Shown: piece after piece, positions 11,101 through 23,400 of the stretch
Layout: every line of letters starts with the position of its first letter
Position numbering within the stretch: the first letter of the stretch is position 1
DNA from: Amaranthus tricolor
Taxonomy: Eukaryota > Streptophyta > Magnoliopsida > Caryophyllales > Amaranthaceae
NCBI RefSeq assembly: GCF_026212465.1
Contig: NC_080059.1
Coordinates: forward strand, 11,957,329-12,021,328
Reading direction: 5' to 3'
DNA length: 64,000 nucleotides
Made by a program: the position numbers and the translations under genes
Notes under the pieces: generated by a model
The model's database searches: none
Told to the model about the DNA's origin: nothing
What the model saw: only the letters and a program-made list of their open reading frames with translations

Positions 11101-13529
11101 TTTATTCTTTGCCATGTTATGGCCTATATGGCTAGAGAGTAATAGGATAATTTTTAATGATCGATTTCTATCGGGTGGTGGTGTTATGGGAGAAGGTGGT
11201 TTTTTGGCGTTTCTTTGGGCTAAGGTACACGAATTATCAACGGTGCTCTCAAAATGATTTATGTAGAAGTAATTGGAATGTGATATTGTAGTTATTATGA
11301 TTTTGATTTTGGTATCCCTCATCCCTTGGGTATATGAAAGTATTTCTTCATTAATTTAAAAAATTTCCTTATCAAAATAAAACTTTTATTATATCAGTGT
11401 TCTCCTGATGCTCAAGTGGGATGAAAATTTCATGATACTTGAAAGCTTAAGGGTAATGGTATGTGCAATTCTTAAGAGGCATATCTAAAAGAATCTATTT
11501 CTTGCCGCTGTCACTGATTAGTGTTAGATACTTAGATGTATGGGTATTGCCTACCATTCAGAACTTGTTGCATACACCCAATCAACCTATTCTGTTTAAG
11601 CTAGAATATGATTTTTACAATGCAAAAAAGCTCTTCATGGTGGTTGTACATTATCCCCATTACATAATTTAATTAGTGGCACAATACAACATCCAGTAGT
11701 GAACAATCATTGTTTTAAATATGTGACTAATTTTTGTGGATGCCCTTAATAGATTCTTGTGTAATGGTTACATTTACAACAACCTTCTGTTATTCCAATC
11801 CCACTTAGTGGCTCCCGCTAGAGGGGTCAGGGGTGATCAAATGTATCCAATTTTAACCTTGTAAGTTGTAATAACAAAGAGGTTGATTATAATTGACCTT
11901 TTGTAATACTCTGACATCACCTGCTGTTGCATTGCTCGGTCAGGCTTTTATCCATTGTGGAAAATTTCCATCCTCTGAGACACTTTACATAAGAAGCACA
12001 CATCACTTAAGGAGCCATTTTGCTATATTCCATTATGACGGAACCTTAAACTACAAGTCTTTGGCTCCTTCAAGACTGGTCAGAATGGTTGTATTTAGTG
12101 ATTTCAATATTTTTTCTTGATACTTGATCATAGTGCATGGTATTTACATAGCTCTTCTTCTTATGATCTTCAGGAAGCCCTTCTCCCTTTTTCGCACTCC
12201 TACATATTATGTTTTACAAATTTTGATTTGGTGCGTCTCATATGTTTAACATGAAGTTTCTGTTTTTCGAAAACAGCTATGCTCGAGATAGTGTGGAACC
12301 TGCAATTAAACCAGGAGAATCGGCTTTGGTGAGTTGATGCATATTTTTAAAGATCTTTTGAAGTTTGTTTTATATGTTTCATGCATGGAAAATTACACAA
12401 GGGGCACAAGAGACATTGATTAAAAAAAAGCAAAAAAAACAGCATTATGCACAACTATAAAAAAGAAATCAAAGAAATTAGAAAAAGAGAAATTTCAAAA
12501 TCCCGTGGTAACAATAAGAGAAAGACAATTGAGGTGACTTCATATTTTGGCACCACAAAGAACTTTTGGATTCCTATCTTCTGATTCCGAAAAAATAAAA
12601 CAGGGGAGAAAAAGCCTTTGGAGGAGCTTAGAAAATCATAAAGAATATGTTATGTTATCTGATCCTCCCTCTGAAATTCATTTCTATATTTTCCTATTGT
12701 TTTTACTTATTTATTTTATTTATACGCATTTTATTTATCTTTCTCGTTGCAGAAAGTTCTCTTAGTCTTTCTCGAGTCGGGGGACTCTTTTGGCCACGCT
12801 CTCCTTTATGGGTATGAGTTGCCGCCGTCCTTCTCTCCCCAAACCATAGTTTTTTATGAGCGGGATACACTGGGTATGATGATGATTATGATGATTTTCC
12901 TATTGCCTCTATGATGAAGGATTCATCACGATTTCACTTTCTTATCCCATATAATAATTGCGTATAAAATTTTATGACAAATAATTTTTGAAGACTAAGA
13001 GAGAGAACAAATGTGATTTATTCCATGACAAGCATAATCAAGCATCTTTAGTGTTCCTCAACTATGCTGCCTTTACCTGCCAGTAGAACTGGCCACTGGG
13101 GTGGATTACCCTAGTCCAACTCAGTGTGTCCGAAACTCCAACTCACATTTAACCGAGCCTGATGCAGTTCTAATAAGTTGGTTTTTGTGTTTACAAAGAA
13201 GCATTCTGGGATTTAAACCTGTAAATATTTGTATCATTAATCATATGCTATATGTCTAAATATAAGAATTAAACAATTTTAAGTTGACTTCCTATATCAG
13301 AGTCCTTCCAATTGAAAACACCTGCATCCAGTCCTGAATACAAAATGATATCATGATCTTCCATATTCCTCCTGAAGACATGAAAAACACTTTTAGTTAA
13401 GCAAATGCTGGATTCTATTGAAATTGCAACTATATTATCTTATTCCCATGTGGTCATAATGTACAGGTTGCTATTAGAGGAGTTGTATGGCTTCTGCAGC
13501 GATTCCCAAACCTCATAGAACGACTATAA
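8108..13529 (+). CDS. Plastid-targeted NTF2/SnoaL-like domain protein
   Basis: Exons 8108-8494, 9488-9602, 9698-9779, 12277-12328 and 13467-13529 close at phases 0, 1, 2, 0 and encode 232 residues. The first 60 residues are rich in Ser and poor in acidic residues (LSFQLSSLVSRNP, SSCFFSHTSSLSPP), which looks like a chloroplast transit peptide. From about residue 88 (ASEIVRNFYAGINCHD) to about 210 lies a cone-shaped NTF2/SnoaL-like fold: VEPLIADNCVYEDLIFPRPF, then AILEFF-like SILEFFGKFIDYV, GVTWHLEWKGKPFPFSKGCS and YARDSVEPAIKPG. The C-terminus VAIRGVVWLLQRFPNLIERL is a probable amphipathic helix. It resembles the uncharacterised Arabidopsis NTF2-family protein At1g71480; no catalytic role is known to me. 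The start is the first ATG of the open frame and is followed directly by the transit-like sequence. Introns 3 and 4 carry LINE and SINE insertions. Confidence 0.88.
8495..9487 (+). other. Intron 1 of the NTF2-like gene
   Basis: Phase 0 intron carrying the 361-base MITE described at 8576-8936. The remainder shows no recognisable element. Confidence 0.8.
8576..8936. mobile_element. MITE with 16-bp perfect terminal inverted repeats
   Basis: The ends TGTTATAGGACAAACA and TGTTTGTCCTATAACA are perfect inverted repeats, flanked by TTTGG at 8571-8575 and 8937-8941. The interior is GC-richer than its surroundings. It has three copies of a 16-base unit (TTGGGTCACGGCTG) around 8696-8743, a doubled GCCACCCACTC segment, and a second degenerate copy of the left end at 8820-8870. 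No transposase. Confidence 0.75.
11050..11380 (+). mobile_element. Decayed LINE 3' end
   Basis: Encodes remnants such as ARESNRIIFNDRF and FLAFLWAKVHELS, the tail of a plant L1-type reverse transcriptase ORF. It is followed by a short A/T-rich 3' end (TTATCAAAAT). It matches the fragment at 33512-34020 base by base over several blocks, for example around TTTAATGATCG and GTAATTGGAA. Confidence 0.6.
11795..11905 (-). mobile_element. Au-like SINE, degenerate copy
   Basis: Shares with the copies at 23820, 25265 and 61925 the blocks TTAGTGGCTCCC, AACCTTG, AACAAAGAGGTTG and AATTGACC in the same order and orientation. Read on the minus strand this is the tRNA-related head followed by the AAGGTTGCGTACATCC-type core of Au SINEs. 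Confidence 0.55.
12329..13466 (+). other. Intron 4 of the NTF2-like gene
   Basis: Phase 0 intron. It holds a SINE tail at about 12753-12895. The remainder has no recognisable element. Confidence 0.75.
12753..12895 (+). mobile_element. SINE with conserved plant 3' domain and GAT-rich tail
   Basis: Contains GCCGTCCTTCTCTCCCCAAA and GCGGGATACACTGGGTATGA followed by an imperfect (GAT)n tail, a 3' pattern common to many angiosperm SINEs. The 5' limit is not clear. It sits behind a strong pyrimidine tract and a CAG, so it looks like an exon. Confidence 0.55.
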
Positions 13530-14462
13530 TGAAATGGTCCTGGATGCGCAATTATTCACATTCACCTTGATTCCGAGTGATTTGTCTGTTAATATTTGCA
13601 GCATTGCAAACACACTAATACATATGCTGAACTATTTTTTCGTACAAGATTTTTGATGGGCCATAGATTCACCTGCCTTGGTGTATATTTAGAATGTGAA
13701 ACGGGAATTAATAGCAAATTAGAAACCCCTTAGATTTGCTATTATATCTGCTTACTGTAAATCATTGTATAGACTGTAAGCTATTGAAATATATGTACAA
13801 ACTGGTTTTTTATTTTAACTTGATTTTATTTTGTTTTATTTTTTTATTATTCAAAAGATATCAGTTTCTCTTGATAGTACCAACCATCCAACTTCTTGAA
13901 ATTCCATAATTCATCATCTAATATAATTATATGGTTTCCACACAGATAGTTTAAAGGAAACTTGTGCAATATTATTCTTACATAAAAAATCATTTCTAAT
14001 TGACCGGCCCTTAAATGTAGCAAACATCATTATGTAATACTTACAATAATTTGATTAAAATAAGTCTTTAAATAATAGTGTTTATCCTTTACAACTTTTC
14101 TGGAAGTTTTCACAGAGATTTCCCCTTGATGTCGACCAAACTTTCACCATTTCCTCCAGAACATCCCCTATGTATTACATTTAAGATGACGGATATGAAT
14201 CTAAACCAATTATATTCATCCACTAAAAAATCTTGATCAGTTTGACAAGAATATCAAGCACTTTAAGAGGCATTTTATATGCTACCATTATGCCTGATAT
14301 TTTACCAATGTTAAGAGAATTAATTATATTAGATTACATGAATCAAAGAGTTCTCTACAAGGCTATATGCACATAATGAGCAACTGTGAACTTAAAAACT
14401 GCAAATTGAAGTGAGCAGCAAAAAAAAAAAAAGAACATCACAAACTGAAGGGTATTCCCAAG
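13530..14462. other. Convergent 3' region between the NTF2-like and hydrolase genes
   Basis: 0.93 kb between the two stop codons, AT-rich, with several AATAAA-like strings. Presumably both 3' untranslated regions. No gene or repeat recognised. Confidence 0.75.
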
Positions 14463-17400
14463 TTAGGTTCTAAATCCTTCAAATGACGAAGAAAGAATTT
14501 TGAAGAGTCCATCTGGGTTATCAGCTTGTACCTGTCAAAATAAAGAAACCAAGAGATTTGAATACAGATAAAGAGAAAATAATAAAACAAAACATTCAAG
14601 AACAATACCCTCCTACAATACACATTTGACATACACAAAATATTGTCAAAAAACACTGAAAAATCAAAGGTTTATAGCAAGCTAAAGATTCATTCAAATC
14701 AGCAGAAACTAAAATTGACCCATTAATTATCAGCAGATAACCAAAGACATTAAGGGATTTATCTCATCACTTATAACTAAATAAAACAACTGGGCAGAAT
14801 AACTCGACACAAACAGAGATTTGAGGTTTGTAGGATATCCAATATACTTCCTCTTGTTCAAATTAGTAACTACACAAATGCATTACTTTAACCCATAAAT
14901 ATCTTTAGTTGCACAGCATTAAAAAGTTGAAATTATGAAACATATACATCGAGAAGAATCAAATAAAACCTCACTAGACTCATTGTTTTTGTTTGCAATT
15001 TGCAGTAAGTTTAGTGAATTCAGAAGCAATTTGTGTTTCCATGTTTGCTTTTAAAAGTCAACTAGGACCAAGCCAACATTTAGAAATAAGGGAGTAGCAA
15101 ATAGAGAAAGGAGCGCAAGTAGGTAAGGGAAATATTGAATAAATTAAAAGTCAGTCCTAGACCAACTTTTGCATTGTGTTTGGATAGAGCATTAAGGTGG
15201 AAAGGAAAGGGAGGGACAAGAAAGGAAGGAAAGAGAAATGAAAGGAGATAATTTATTTGTTTGTTTAGATGGGCAATGGAAGGAAGAGAAAAGAAAAGGA
15301 AAAGATTAAATTTTTGCACTTAAAAATCATGGAAGAGAAATGACAATTTCATCCAGATTGGAGAACAAAATGATAAGAGTAAAAGTGTGTTTGGATGGAA
15401 AGAAATAGAGAAAAAGAAAGGAGAGGGATTTGGAGGCACGAGGGATCCCTTGTTTGGATAACAAAATTGGAAGGAATTTAGAGGGATTAGATGAATGTTT
15501 TTTGTTAAGGTATCAATATTTCCAGAATTAAAAAGATTTGAAAAGAAAACTCTTGTCCCTTTCCTTTCCCTTCCCTTCCCTATTATCCTAAACAAACAAG
15601 AGATTCTTCCCTTTCATTTCTCTTCCCTTCTCTCCCTCCCCCATCCTTTTCTTTCTTTTCTCTCTATAGTTGCAATCCAAACATAGTATAAAAGTCATTT
15701 TCATTTTTTATTATTTTGGTGGTCAATATACCATTTTCCTTCCAAATAATTGCAAAATTGAAAAGATTTGATGATTAAGAAAAATAAAAAATAAACCCCT
15801 TCAAATCTCCTCAAATTACTACCCCCCAAATTCTTACCCCTCTATCCAAACAAAGGAAAACATACCCCTCCAAATCCCTCCCTTTTCTTTCCTTCCAAAT
15901 CTCTCAATAACAGTGTTGATTTCAAGATTTCACTATTCAGAGTCTTCACATTCCTCAGCTTTTGAGCTACCCAATTATCCTGAGTATAAACAATGAATTG
16001 ACAGCCTGATGTTACTCCACCTCCAGAATCACTAACATGAGACCTAAACCCATTATCCGAGAGTCAAAGACCAGCGTCATCATGTCATCATCTAGAATTT
16101 CAACATTATGCTTGCGGCTCATTCATCAAACTACTAAATGCTTAATATCCTAAATTCTAGAGATGATAAAACCATTTTGATAAAAATAGACAACTAAGTG
16201 ATTCGCAACATAATTAAGGTAGCCACCCCTAAATGATGTTCAACATTTCATTCGAAATCATGTTTTAGATTTGCATTACCCCAAGGCCTAAAGGCCCTCT
16301 TGTGGATAATAAACATTGGTAACGAGTATGAATTTGTATGTCACTTTTTAGCCATAGTCCCACTTCATGTCGAGGTAATGGAACTCCACCGCCCAAACAA
16401 GTGTTTTTCTTTCACAAAATTCAATTCCTAAATGTTCCACCTTTCAGATGGTAATAGAAATTTATAAAGCAAAATAGAAATTTTGAGAGGTAGACAAGTA
16501 TTATCTTTAACGATGGTGAGAGATTTATCTTAAGAATGACTATACATATATACTCCCTCCATTACTTAGAGAAGTTTCCACTTTTCATTTTGGAATGTTT
16601 CATTTGTTGTTTTTATAAAAAATCTTTCCATTTATATCACAAATTTTAGACAAAAGGGGTGTTTTATTTGTTGTTCTCATAAAGAATCTTTCCATTTATA
16701 TCACAAATTTTGGACAAAAATAACCTTACTCATCCTCATTTTAATATTTTGTTTGTGGCCCCGTCAAATTTTCCACTAACTTCATTTTAACATTTTTATA
16801 TTCCTTATGGTACCTTTATGTTTCCCACTAACTTTATAAAAACATTTTTTAATTAGTTGCAGACCCCATATTTTTTCCACTAACTTTCTTTTAATATTTT
16901 TTAATATTTATGATCCCCACTTTTTCTCCATCAAATTTATCATTCAATAAAATAATACATTCACTATCTATAAGATTCTATTTTTCTTAATTCCGTAAAC
17001 ATTCCTTATGGGAACTTCATTAAGGAGCGAAGGGAGTATATATTTTCCTCATATCATCATTAAGTAGCTATTGCCAAAAGGATCATAAAATCAATCTCAA
17101 CAATGACACATTACACTAGTCTTTGAAAGTTTTCGGTTAAGTTATCAAAAGGGTAAAAAAGTATATGAAATTTTAGGACAGCTGCAAATAGCAACGTAAC
17201 CTAGTACCTAAGGAACAAAGACAAAGGTTGTCCAATGGGAGATGCCACAATGCTCTGTGAACACTTGAAGACAGTTGAAAAAGAAAAGGACAAGTGATAG
17301 CAGGATGACCAATGCTAAAACGCTTTCATTCGAATTCCTACAGTGCTTAGGGCTCTAAGAAATCATAACATGACCTGAAGTAGTCAACCTTCTTTCTCCA

Positions 17401-20400
17401 TCCTATTGCTCCTATCCTCTTTTTTTTGCTCCTTTTCATTGTTCTCCCCCTTTCTTTTCACTAGTAACAGAAAAATGTCGGGGCTTTTTCTAATAGCTTG
17501 TTCTCAAAAAGTGATAGGCTGGAACATTCAAAAACCTATGAGGAATTGATGTAGCTACAAAGGCCACGCTCATAGATGGAAACACTTTACAAATTTCATA
17601 CTTCTCCAGAATCCAAGCCAACTTTACTAAGATTATAATTTCCATGCAGCAGTACACTGGGTTATACTTATAACTAGGATAAATGTACTCCATCAAAAAG
17701 TCAAAGTATATGATCATTTGCATCAAACTTGTTTTATCCAAAATATATCATCTTCTTGTTGAACCCGAAGTCTAAAATCAAACATTTATGGGCAACACTC
17801 CACAGATTTGTCCTCCAAACATTGATATTCATGTCCTACGAATCCTCCTATGTATAATTAGAATCAAACCAAAACTATAAATAAATGATCATTTAAAGCT
17901 CAGACTCTCCTAGAGAAACTCTTGTGTAGACTTGGTCCACACTAAAATAGTTTGGACCAAGTTTTATTACTCGTATTCCACTCTCTTCACTCTATATTAT
18001 CAATGTGACCCTATTGTGATTCAATGTTACCCTTGTTGTAAGACAAAGTTACCCTATATTTTATGATTGTTATTCTTCCCCTATAATGTAATTAACTTGT
18101 ATTTATTGTGTTTGGTTTAAAATTTTATCATATTAACAACAAATTTTGAAATTGATTTGTGGTTATTTATTTTAAAGTTTATAATGAAGGTGACCTCTAT
18201 TTTGATTCAATGTTACCCCTCTAGAAATACCCTTTATGATATACAAAAGGTGTCCTTGTAGGGTCTAATTAACGTAAAACTTGCATTTTTATATTGTTTG
18301 GTTTAGAATTCTACCATATGGACAATAAATTTGAAATTGATTTGTTGTGTTACAATATAATTATTGATTTTTAAGTTTACAATCACGGTGGCCCCAATCG
18401 TGACACAATGTCAACTCTTTTGTATGAAAAAGTTGCCCTTTATTACATCAAAGTAACTGGAAAAAAAAATTGAAAAAAATAAATTGGAAAGAAAAATGGT
18501 CATGTGGTTTTAACTTTTTTTAATTTTTATTATTTTTAAAATTTTTAAGAGTGGAGTGGAGTGTAAGAGTGTAAGAATGTAAAGAGTATAAGAATGAAGT
18601 AAAGTGGAGTGTAAGAGGATAAGAGTAAAGTGGAGTAGAATGGAGTGGAATACTGGAGTGAAGTGAAGTGCTAAGAGTTGGTCCACACTAATATTAGTGT
18701 GGACCAAGTCCATTCTAGACTTCTTCCTCCTCCCATCCCCCACCATAGCATATAGAACAAGTCATATGATTAATCTAAGAATTAACCTGCAATCAGCAAT
18801 TTGGAACACTTGACATTGTCTGCAGGTAACCAAGTTGCTCAATAACATATAAACTCACCCAGTGTCCCGCATCTTCAAGGACATGCATTTGCACACCAGC
18901 TCCCTCGTCAGCAGCAACCTCCTCGGCAGCATGAATTCGTTGAATATCCTCAAGAGCCCACCTATGCAAGCTCCTCTCAGCTTTCAGAAAATTTACATGC
19001 ACACCTTGAGGAACATCTTCGACAACTTTCCTGTAATAGAACCACGTCAATGAAGTAAGTTTCCCTTTTTTGCATCTGACAATTTGGATTCAAAACAATG
19101 CTGCAGTAGATAGGTATCAGCAGTTTCAGTTTCGTGCTCAATTTACAATTCTATTAAACTAGAATCAGGAGGTACTGAACTTGATTTTCACATTGTTGAA
19201 CAATATCCAAATAATTATGAATGTTCAATTACCAAGTTTACAGGCAGGACGGTAAATGCAACAGAGCTGAGTTTTTCCAAATAGATAGGTTGCACATACC
19301 ATAAGTTTGTTTCTTCAAAAGAGTGATACATTTCAGCAATTCCCTCAAGATCAAATGCCCATGAAAAGGATAATTCTGAGTTAACCGAGCTGCTACGTTG
19401 GAGATTAGTTGCTACCCACTAATGACAAAAGACAATAGAAAGGAAAATAAAAAATACATACAAAAAACTTAGTTAAAGAATACTTAAGTTAACAGTACAT
19501 GCAAAATTTGGTCCTTCGAATTTCACGAAAGCCTTTTGTGATCATTTCATGCATGGATACATCGACCAGCAATTTTGCAGAAAAGTAGGGAATATAAGTG
19601 CAAAATAAGACTAAATAATTCATTTCTACTGAAATCTTGCTGTCTGAGAAAAGATTCAACACTGAGAGATCCAGGGTAATGTGTAGAACAATATTGATTA
19701 CTGCATAAGAAGCTGAGGTATTATGATCATATCATTAAACTACACAAACACGTACACACAAACACAGAACACAGAACACAGAACACTGAAACAAAACTCT
19801 TACTTTCTGTGCCACCATGCTGTCTATTTCTCTCTAACCCCCACCTCCTCATTAATTACACATTCTTAAACATGGAAAGTGGATCTTAGTAGCTTAGTGC
19901 CAATTCAGTATCATTTTAAGTTTTTTGTTGTCCAAAAATTAAAACACGATATCAATTTTAGCTTTAAAATTTTCTAGAACTAATACATGAGGTATTAGTC
20001 ATAGTTTCAAAATTTTGAGTTATCTCTAGTTCTTTTACGTCATACTTTTCCTTTTATGTTTTTTTATTCAACATCATCATGCAGCTTCTTCATAGTGAAA
20101 ACTCTATCCTTTGCTTTAAGCTCAATTTTTTCTAGGAATGACTAGTATGAGCCAACAACAATGCTTAGCCTTAATTCCAAAATATTAGGGTCAGCTACAT
20201 GAACAAATATATCAATTCCAATGGTCGTCTACATGGATTCTTCATCTTCATTCTGAAAACGCTGGTTGAATCCATACAAACTTCAAAAGGAGCTCCACCA
20301 ATGACTACATAATGTGATTAATTGTAGACAAAAATCCTTCTGAAGAAGTTGGAAACTCCATTCTAGCAAGATATTAGAGCTTAGGCATGATAATAGCTAA

Positions 20401-23400
20401 TGATAGAGAAGTTGTATGAAAACCGCAGTGTATATTGAAATGTAAACATAAATTGAACAAAACCAATTCAAGAACTACAATAATGGATAGATACAAGCAT
20501 TCGAAAGGCTTGCAACTCTCCCAAAATGAGCAAAAGAGTAACATAAAGTGAATAATTCTGATGGCTTTTTCATTAACCCTCATCCTTATTTATACTAGTT
20601 TTTCCTTCTCTAGAATTATTCTCTTCTAGAATATATACTCCATAGCTAATACGAACTACAATAATGGATAGATACAAGCATTCGAAAGGCTTGCAACTCT
20701 CCCAAAATGAGCAAAAGAGTAACATAAAGTGAATAATTCTGATGGCTTTTTCATTAACCCTCATCCTTATTTATACTAGTTTTTCCTTCTCTAGAATAAT
20801 TCTCTTCTAGAATATATACTCCATAGCTAATACTAAATACTTATAGTACCCCCATATGGACATACCAATGCTTACAGTGGCATAGAGCATAGTGGTCATG
20901 GTTCCATAGAAGTTCAGTTTCCCATCAATATGAGCATTACTCGAGGTGCTAAACAATAGACGAGTATCCCAATGTGATCCACAAATAAATTAAGAACTAA
21001 GGATCCCTCTATAACACAATGCTCTTGATAAATCCATGGAGCCTCACAATATATCAAAGATTAAGGTAACGACATGAGATGCATCATTGGTTTTATTGAA
21101 TGGAACAAAAAGAGCCATCTCGCTAGTTTAGTCAACCTTAACAATTGCATCTTTTTGCGTTTTTTGTGCGAGGAATTACAAAGGATTAAAATAAAAGTAT
21201 CACCTTATTGCATGTAAAGCTTAGCATCGGATTACAAAGGATTAAATTAAAAGTATCACCTTAATGCTTTATTTCTTCCGCTCCTCATTTTGTTCGGTGC
21301 ATGGAATTTAGCATTTGTGAAATAGAAAACGTGATGCTACCATAAATCAAATTTGTTGTTACTTAACTACCGAGAAAATATTATTCACTTAGGTAACATA
21401 CTAACATTGGAGGTCCACAATAAACATGACATAGACTCGCCAGAGAGCCATTTGTGTAGCATAGCTAATACCACATCATATCATGAACAAGAAGATTAAC
21501 TTCACTAAACAAACTAATGTATCGATGAAAAACAGAAGTAGGAAAAATTAAAAGATTTTTGAGGATTATGCCAACAAGAAACACAAATTAAGAAGTGAGA
21601 ATATTAAATTTGCACAAAACGTATTAAGTTAACATAGGTGGAAAGATACCTGTGCCACATCTTTAGAGAACCCTTCTTGCTCAAGGGCATCCATGACATA
21701 TTGCTTTGACGGAACCTTCCTCAACAACAGAAAAAGAGTCAATAAATATTATTCATTTCACGTATTATTAAGATAAGAACATATGACAAAATATTTTAAC
21801 AAGCAACTGCAACCAGAAGTAGGCGTTAACTGATCCAACAAGAATGGAGGAAAATTTCATAGTAGACTTCAAGTCGGTTTAAGAATTAGAGTTACAAAAG
21901 AAAATGACTAACTTTAAAACATTATCGTGGAAGCTCATAATATGTTGGGTATCTCAAGCATGCTACTTGCACGAAATTTACGTGAAGGAATAAATAGAGT
22001 AATATTCCTTTATATACTCCTCTCCCTCTTTAGAACTACCCCTAAAAATGACATTTTGTGAGGTCTTTTTGGAAACATTCAAGGCAATCTCATGGGGACA
22101 GATGTATACTTTCAGTATATATTGAGTTAGACATATGACCAAACAATATTAGATTTCTCTCCAAACAAATAGCATAAGGTAATCAGCTGTCTAGATTTAT
22201 AAATATGTTGCTTGAATCAAAGGTTTAAACGATATAATTGTTTGAATCAGTGTATCAAGACTCAGACTAATTGAATGATCCTTAGAATAGAAAACTCCAA
22301 CCGGTTTTGAACATAGAATATTATGAGTAAAGCCACAATTACAATCCTAACCCTTCCCAATTCAATCCTAGGTGAGTGAAACCTTTGAATTCATTTTAGA
22401 ACCCTTAATAACACGATAAATAAAAAGTTCAAAAAACAATAAGATTTTTAGATATAAGACTATCTTTTTAAGTAATTCGTAGCACATTGATCACTGAAAC
22501 ATACAAAAGCTAAGGTAATTTTTTGTTCATTGGGTATTGGTCTCAATGTCTCAGTATAGGGATTTTCAATTGATTTGACAATTTTCGTTTGAGAAAAGTC
22601 CATGTTTCCATAGTGTTCTGAAGTTGGATTTTGTTTCATTTCAAAAAAAAAGTTGGATTTTGTTTGAAAAGCTCCACCGAACTAAGAATCATATCTGTAT
22701 CAATTCAAAAGGGAAACTTCCTGAAATACTAGACCAGGCTGCACTATTCTTACATGGTCTTACACAAAAGACAGAAGCACCAATAGCTAGGAAAGGGAGG
22801 GAGAGAAGGATAAACCTTTATTCTGTCATAAGTATCAATCAAACAAATTCCTACACTTAATGGGACTAGGGAGTACCAATTTTTCTTCCAATGAATCAGA
22901 TTTACAACCACCGAAGTAGATGTACATTGTTAACTAGCTCACATGAACTGAAGCACAGAATAGAAAGAGGTAACAATTTCACTTCAAAAATAACAAACCT
23001 TTTCAGGCATTCTCTTGAGAAAAGAAATCAATTCTGCTGGGTGATCCTCCCCGTGTCCACCAGGTCTTACTTTTCCTGGAGTAGCATCCAGTACCCAAAC
23101 CTGAGAGAAAGCAAAAGGGAGAGCACATAGAAAGCACGGTGAATTTAAATACAGTTCAAATTTTCAATTAAGTCATAAGATTCAGATTTTCCACTACAGT
23201 TACACGACATAAAATTACAAATTGTGAGATTTCCAAATAAACAGTATATAAAGTATTCAAGAGAGAAACGTTGAGGTTAAGGTCAAAGACAACAGCCCGG
23301 GGAGAATCAATGCAATATTCACTTGCGAGTTGTAAGCAAAGAACAGCAATTAGTTTCTGAGAACTCCATCCTTACCCTCACAGGTCTTGCTAGAGGTTTT

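Larger units (their letters stand above)
9780..12276 (+). other. Intron 3 of the NTF2-like gene
   Basis: Phase 2 intron of 2.5 kb. It contains a LINE 3' end (about 11050-11380) and an Au-like SINE (about 11795-11905). The stretch 10300-11000 is AT-rich without a recognisable element. Confidence 0.75.
14532..18858 (-). other. Hydrolase intron 12
   Basis: 4.3 kb phase 0 intron holding a purine/pyrimidine-rich foldback zone (15172-15910), a Stowaway-like MITE (16553-17036) and the palindrome-ended element (17929-18710). No gene seen. Confidence 0.8.
19419..21649 (-). other. Hydrolase intron 10
   Basis: 2.2 kb intron containing a SINE-like stretch near 20140-20290 and the tandem 181-bp repeat at 20472-20833. 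No gene seen. Confidence 0.75.

Noticed and set aside
12753..12811. Candidate extra exon of the NTF2-like gene (KVLLVFLESGD)
   Set aside because: It breaks the frame into the conserved VAIRGVVWLLQRFP end and lies in a SINE. The direct join 12328 to 13467 is in phase.
16270..16400. Possible fifth Au-like SINE (GCATTACCCCAAGGCC)
   Set aside because: Only the first 15-20 bases match; the rest does not follow the other copies.
20374..20764. Two nearly identical small frames starting MRVNEKAIRIIHF
   Set aside because: They are duplicated only because the LTR-like 181-bp segment is tandem. The sequence is promoter-like, not coding.
22624..23130. Plus-strand frames of 78-79 codons over hydrolase exon 9 and intron 9
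   Set aside because: They run antisense to a well-supported exon and lack any recognisable domain.
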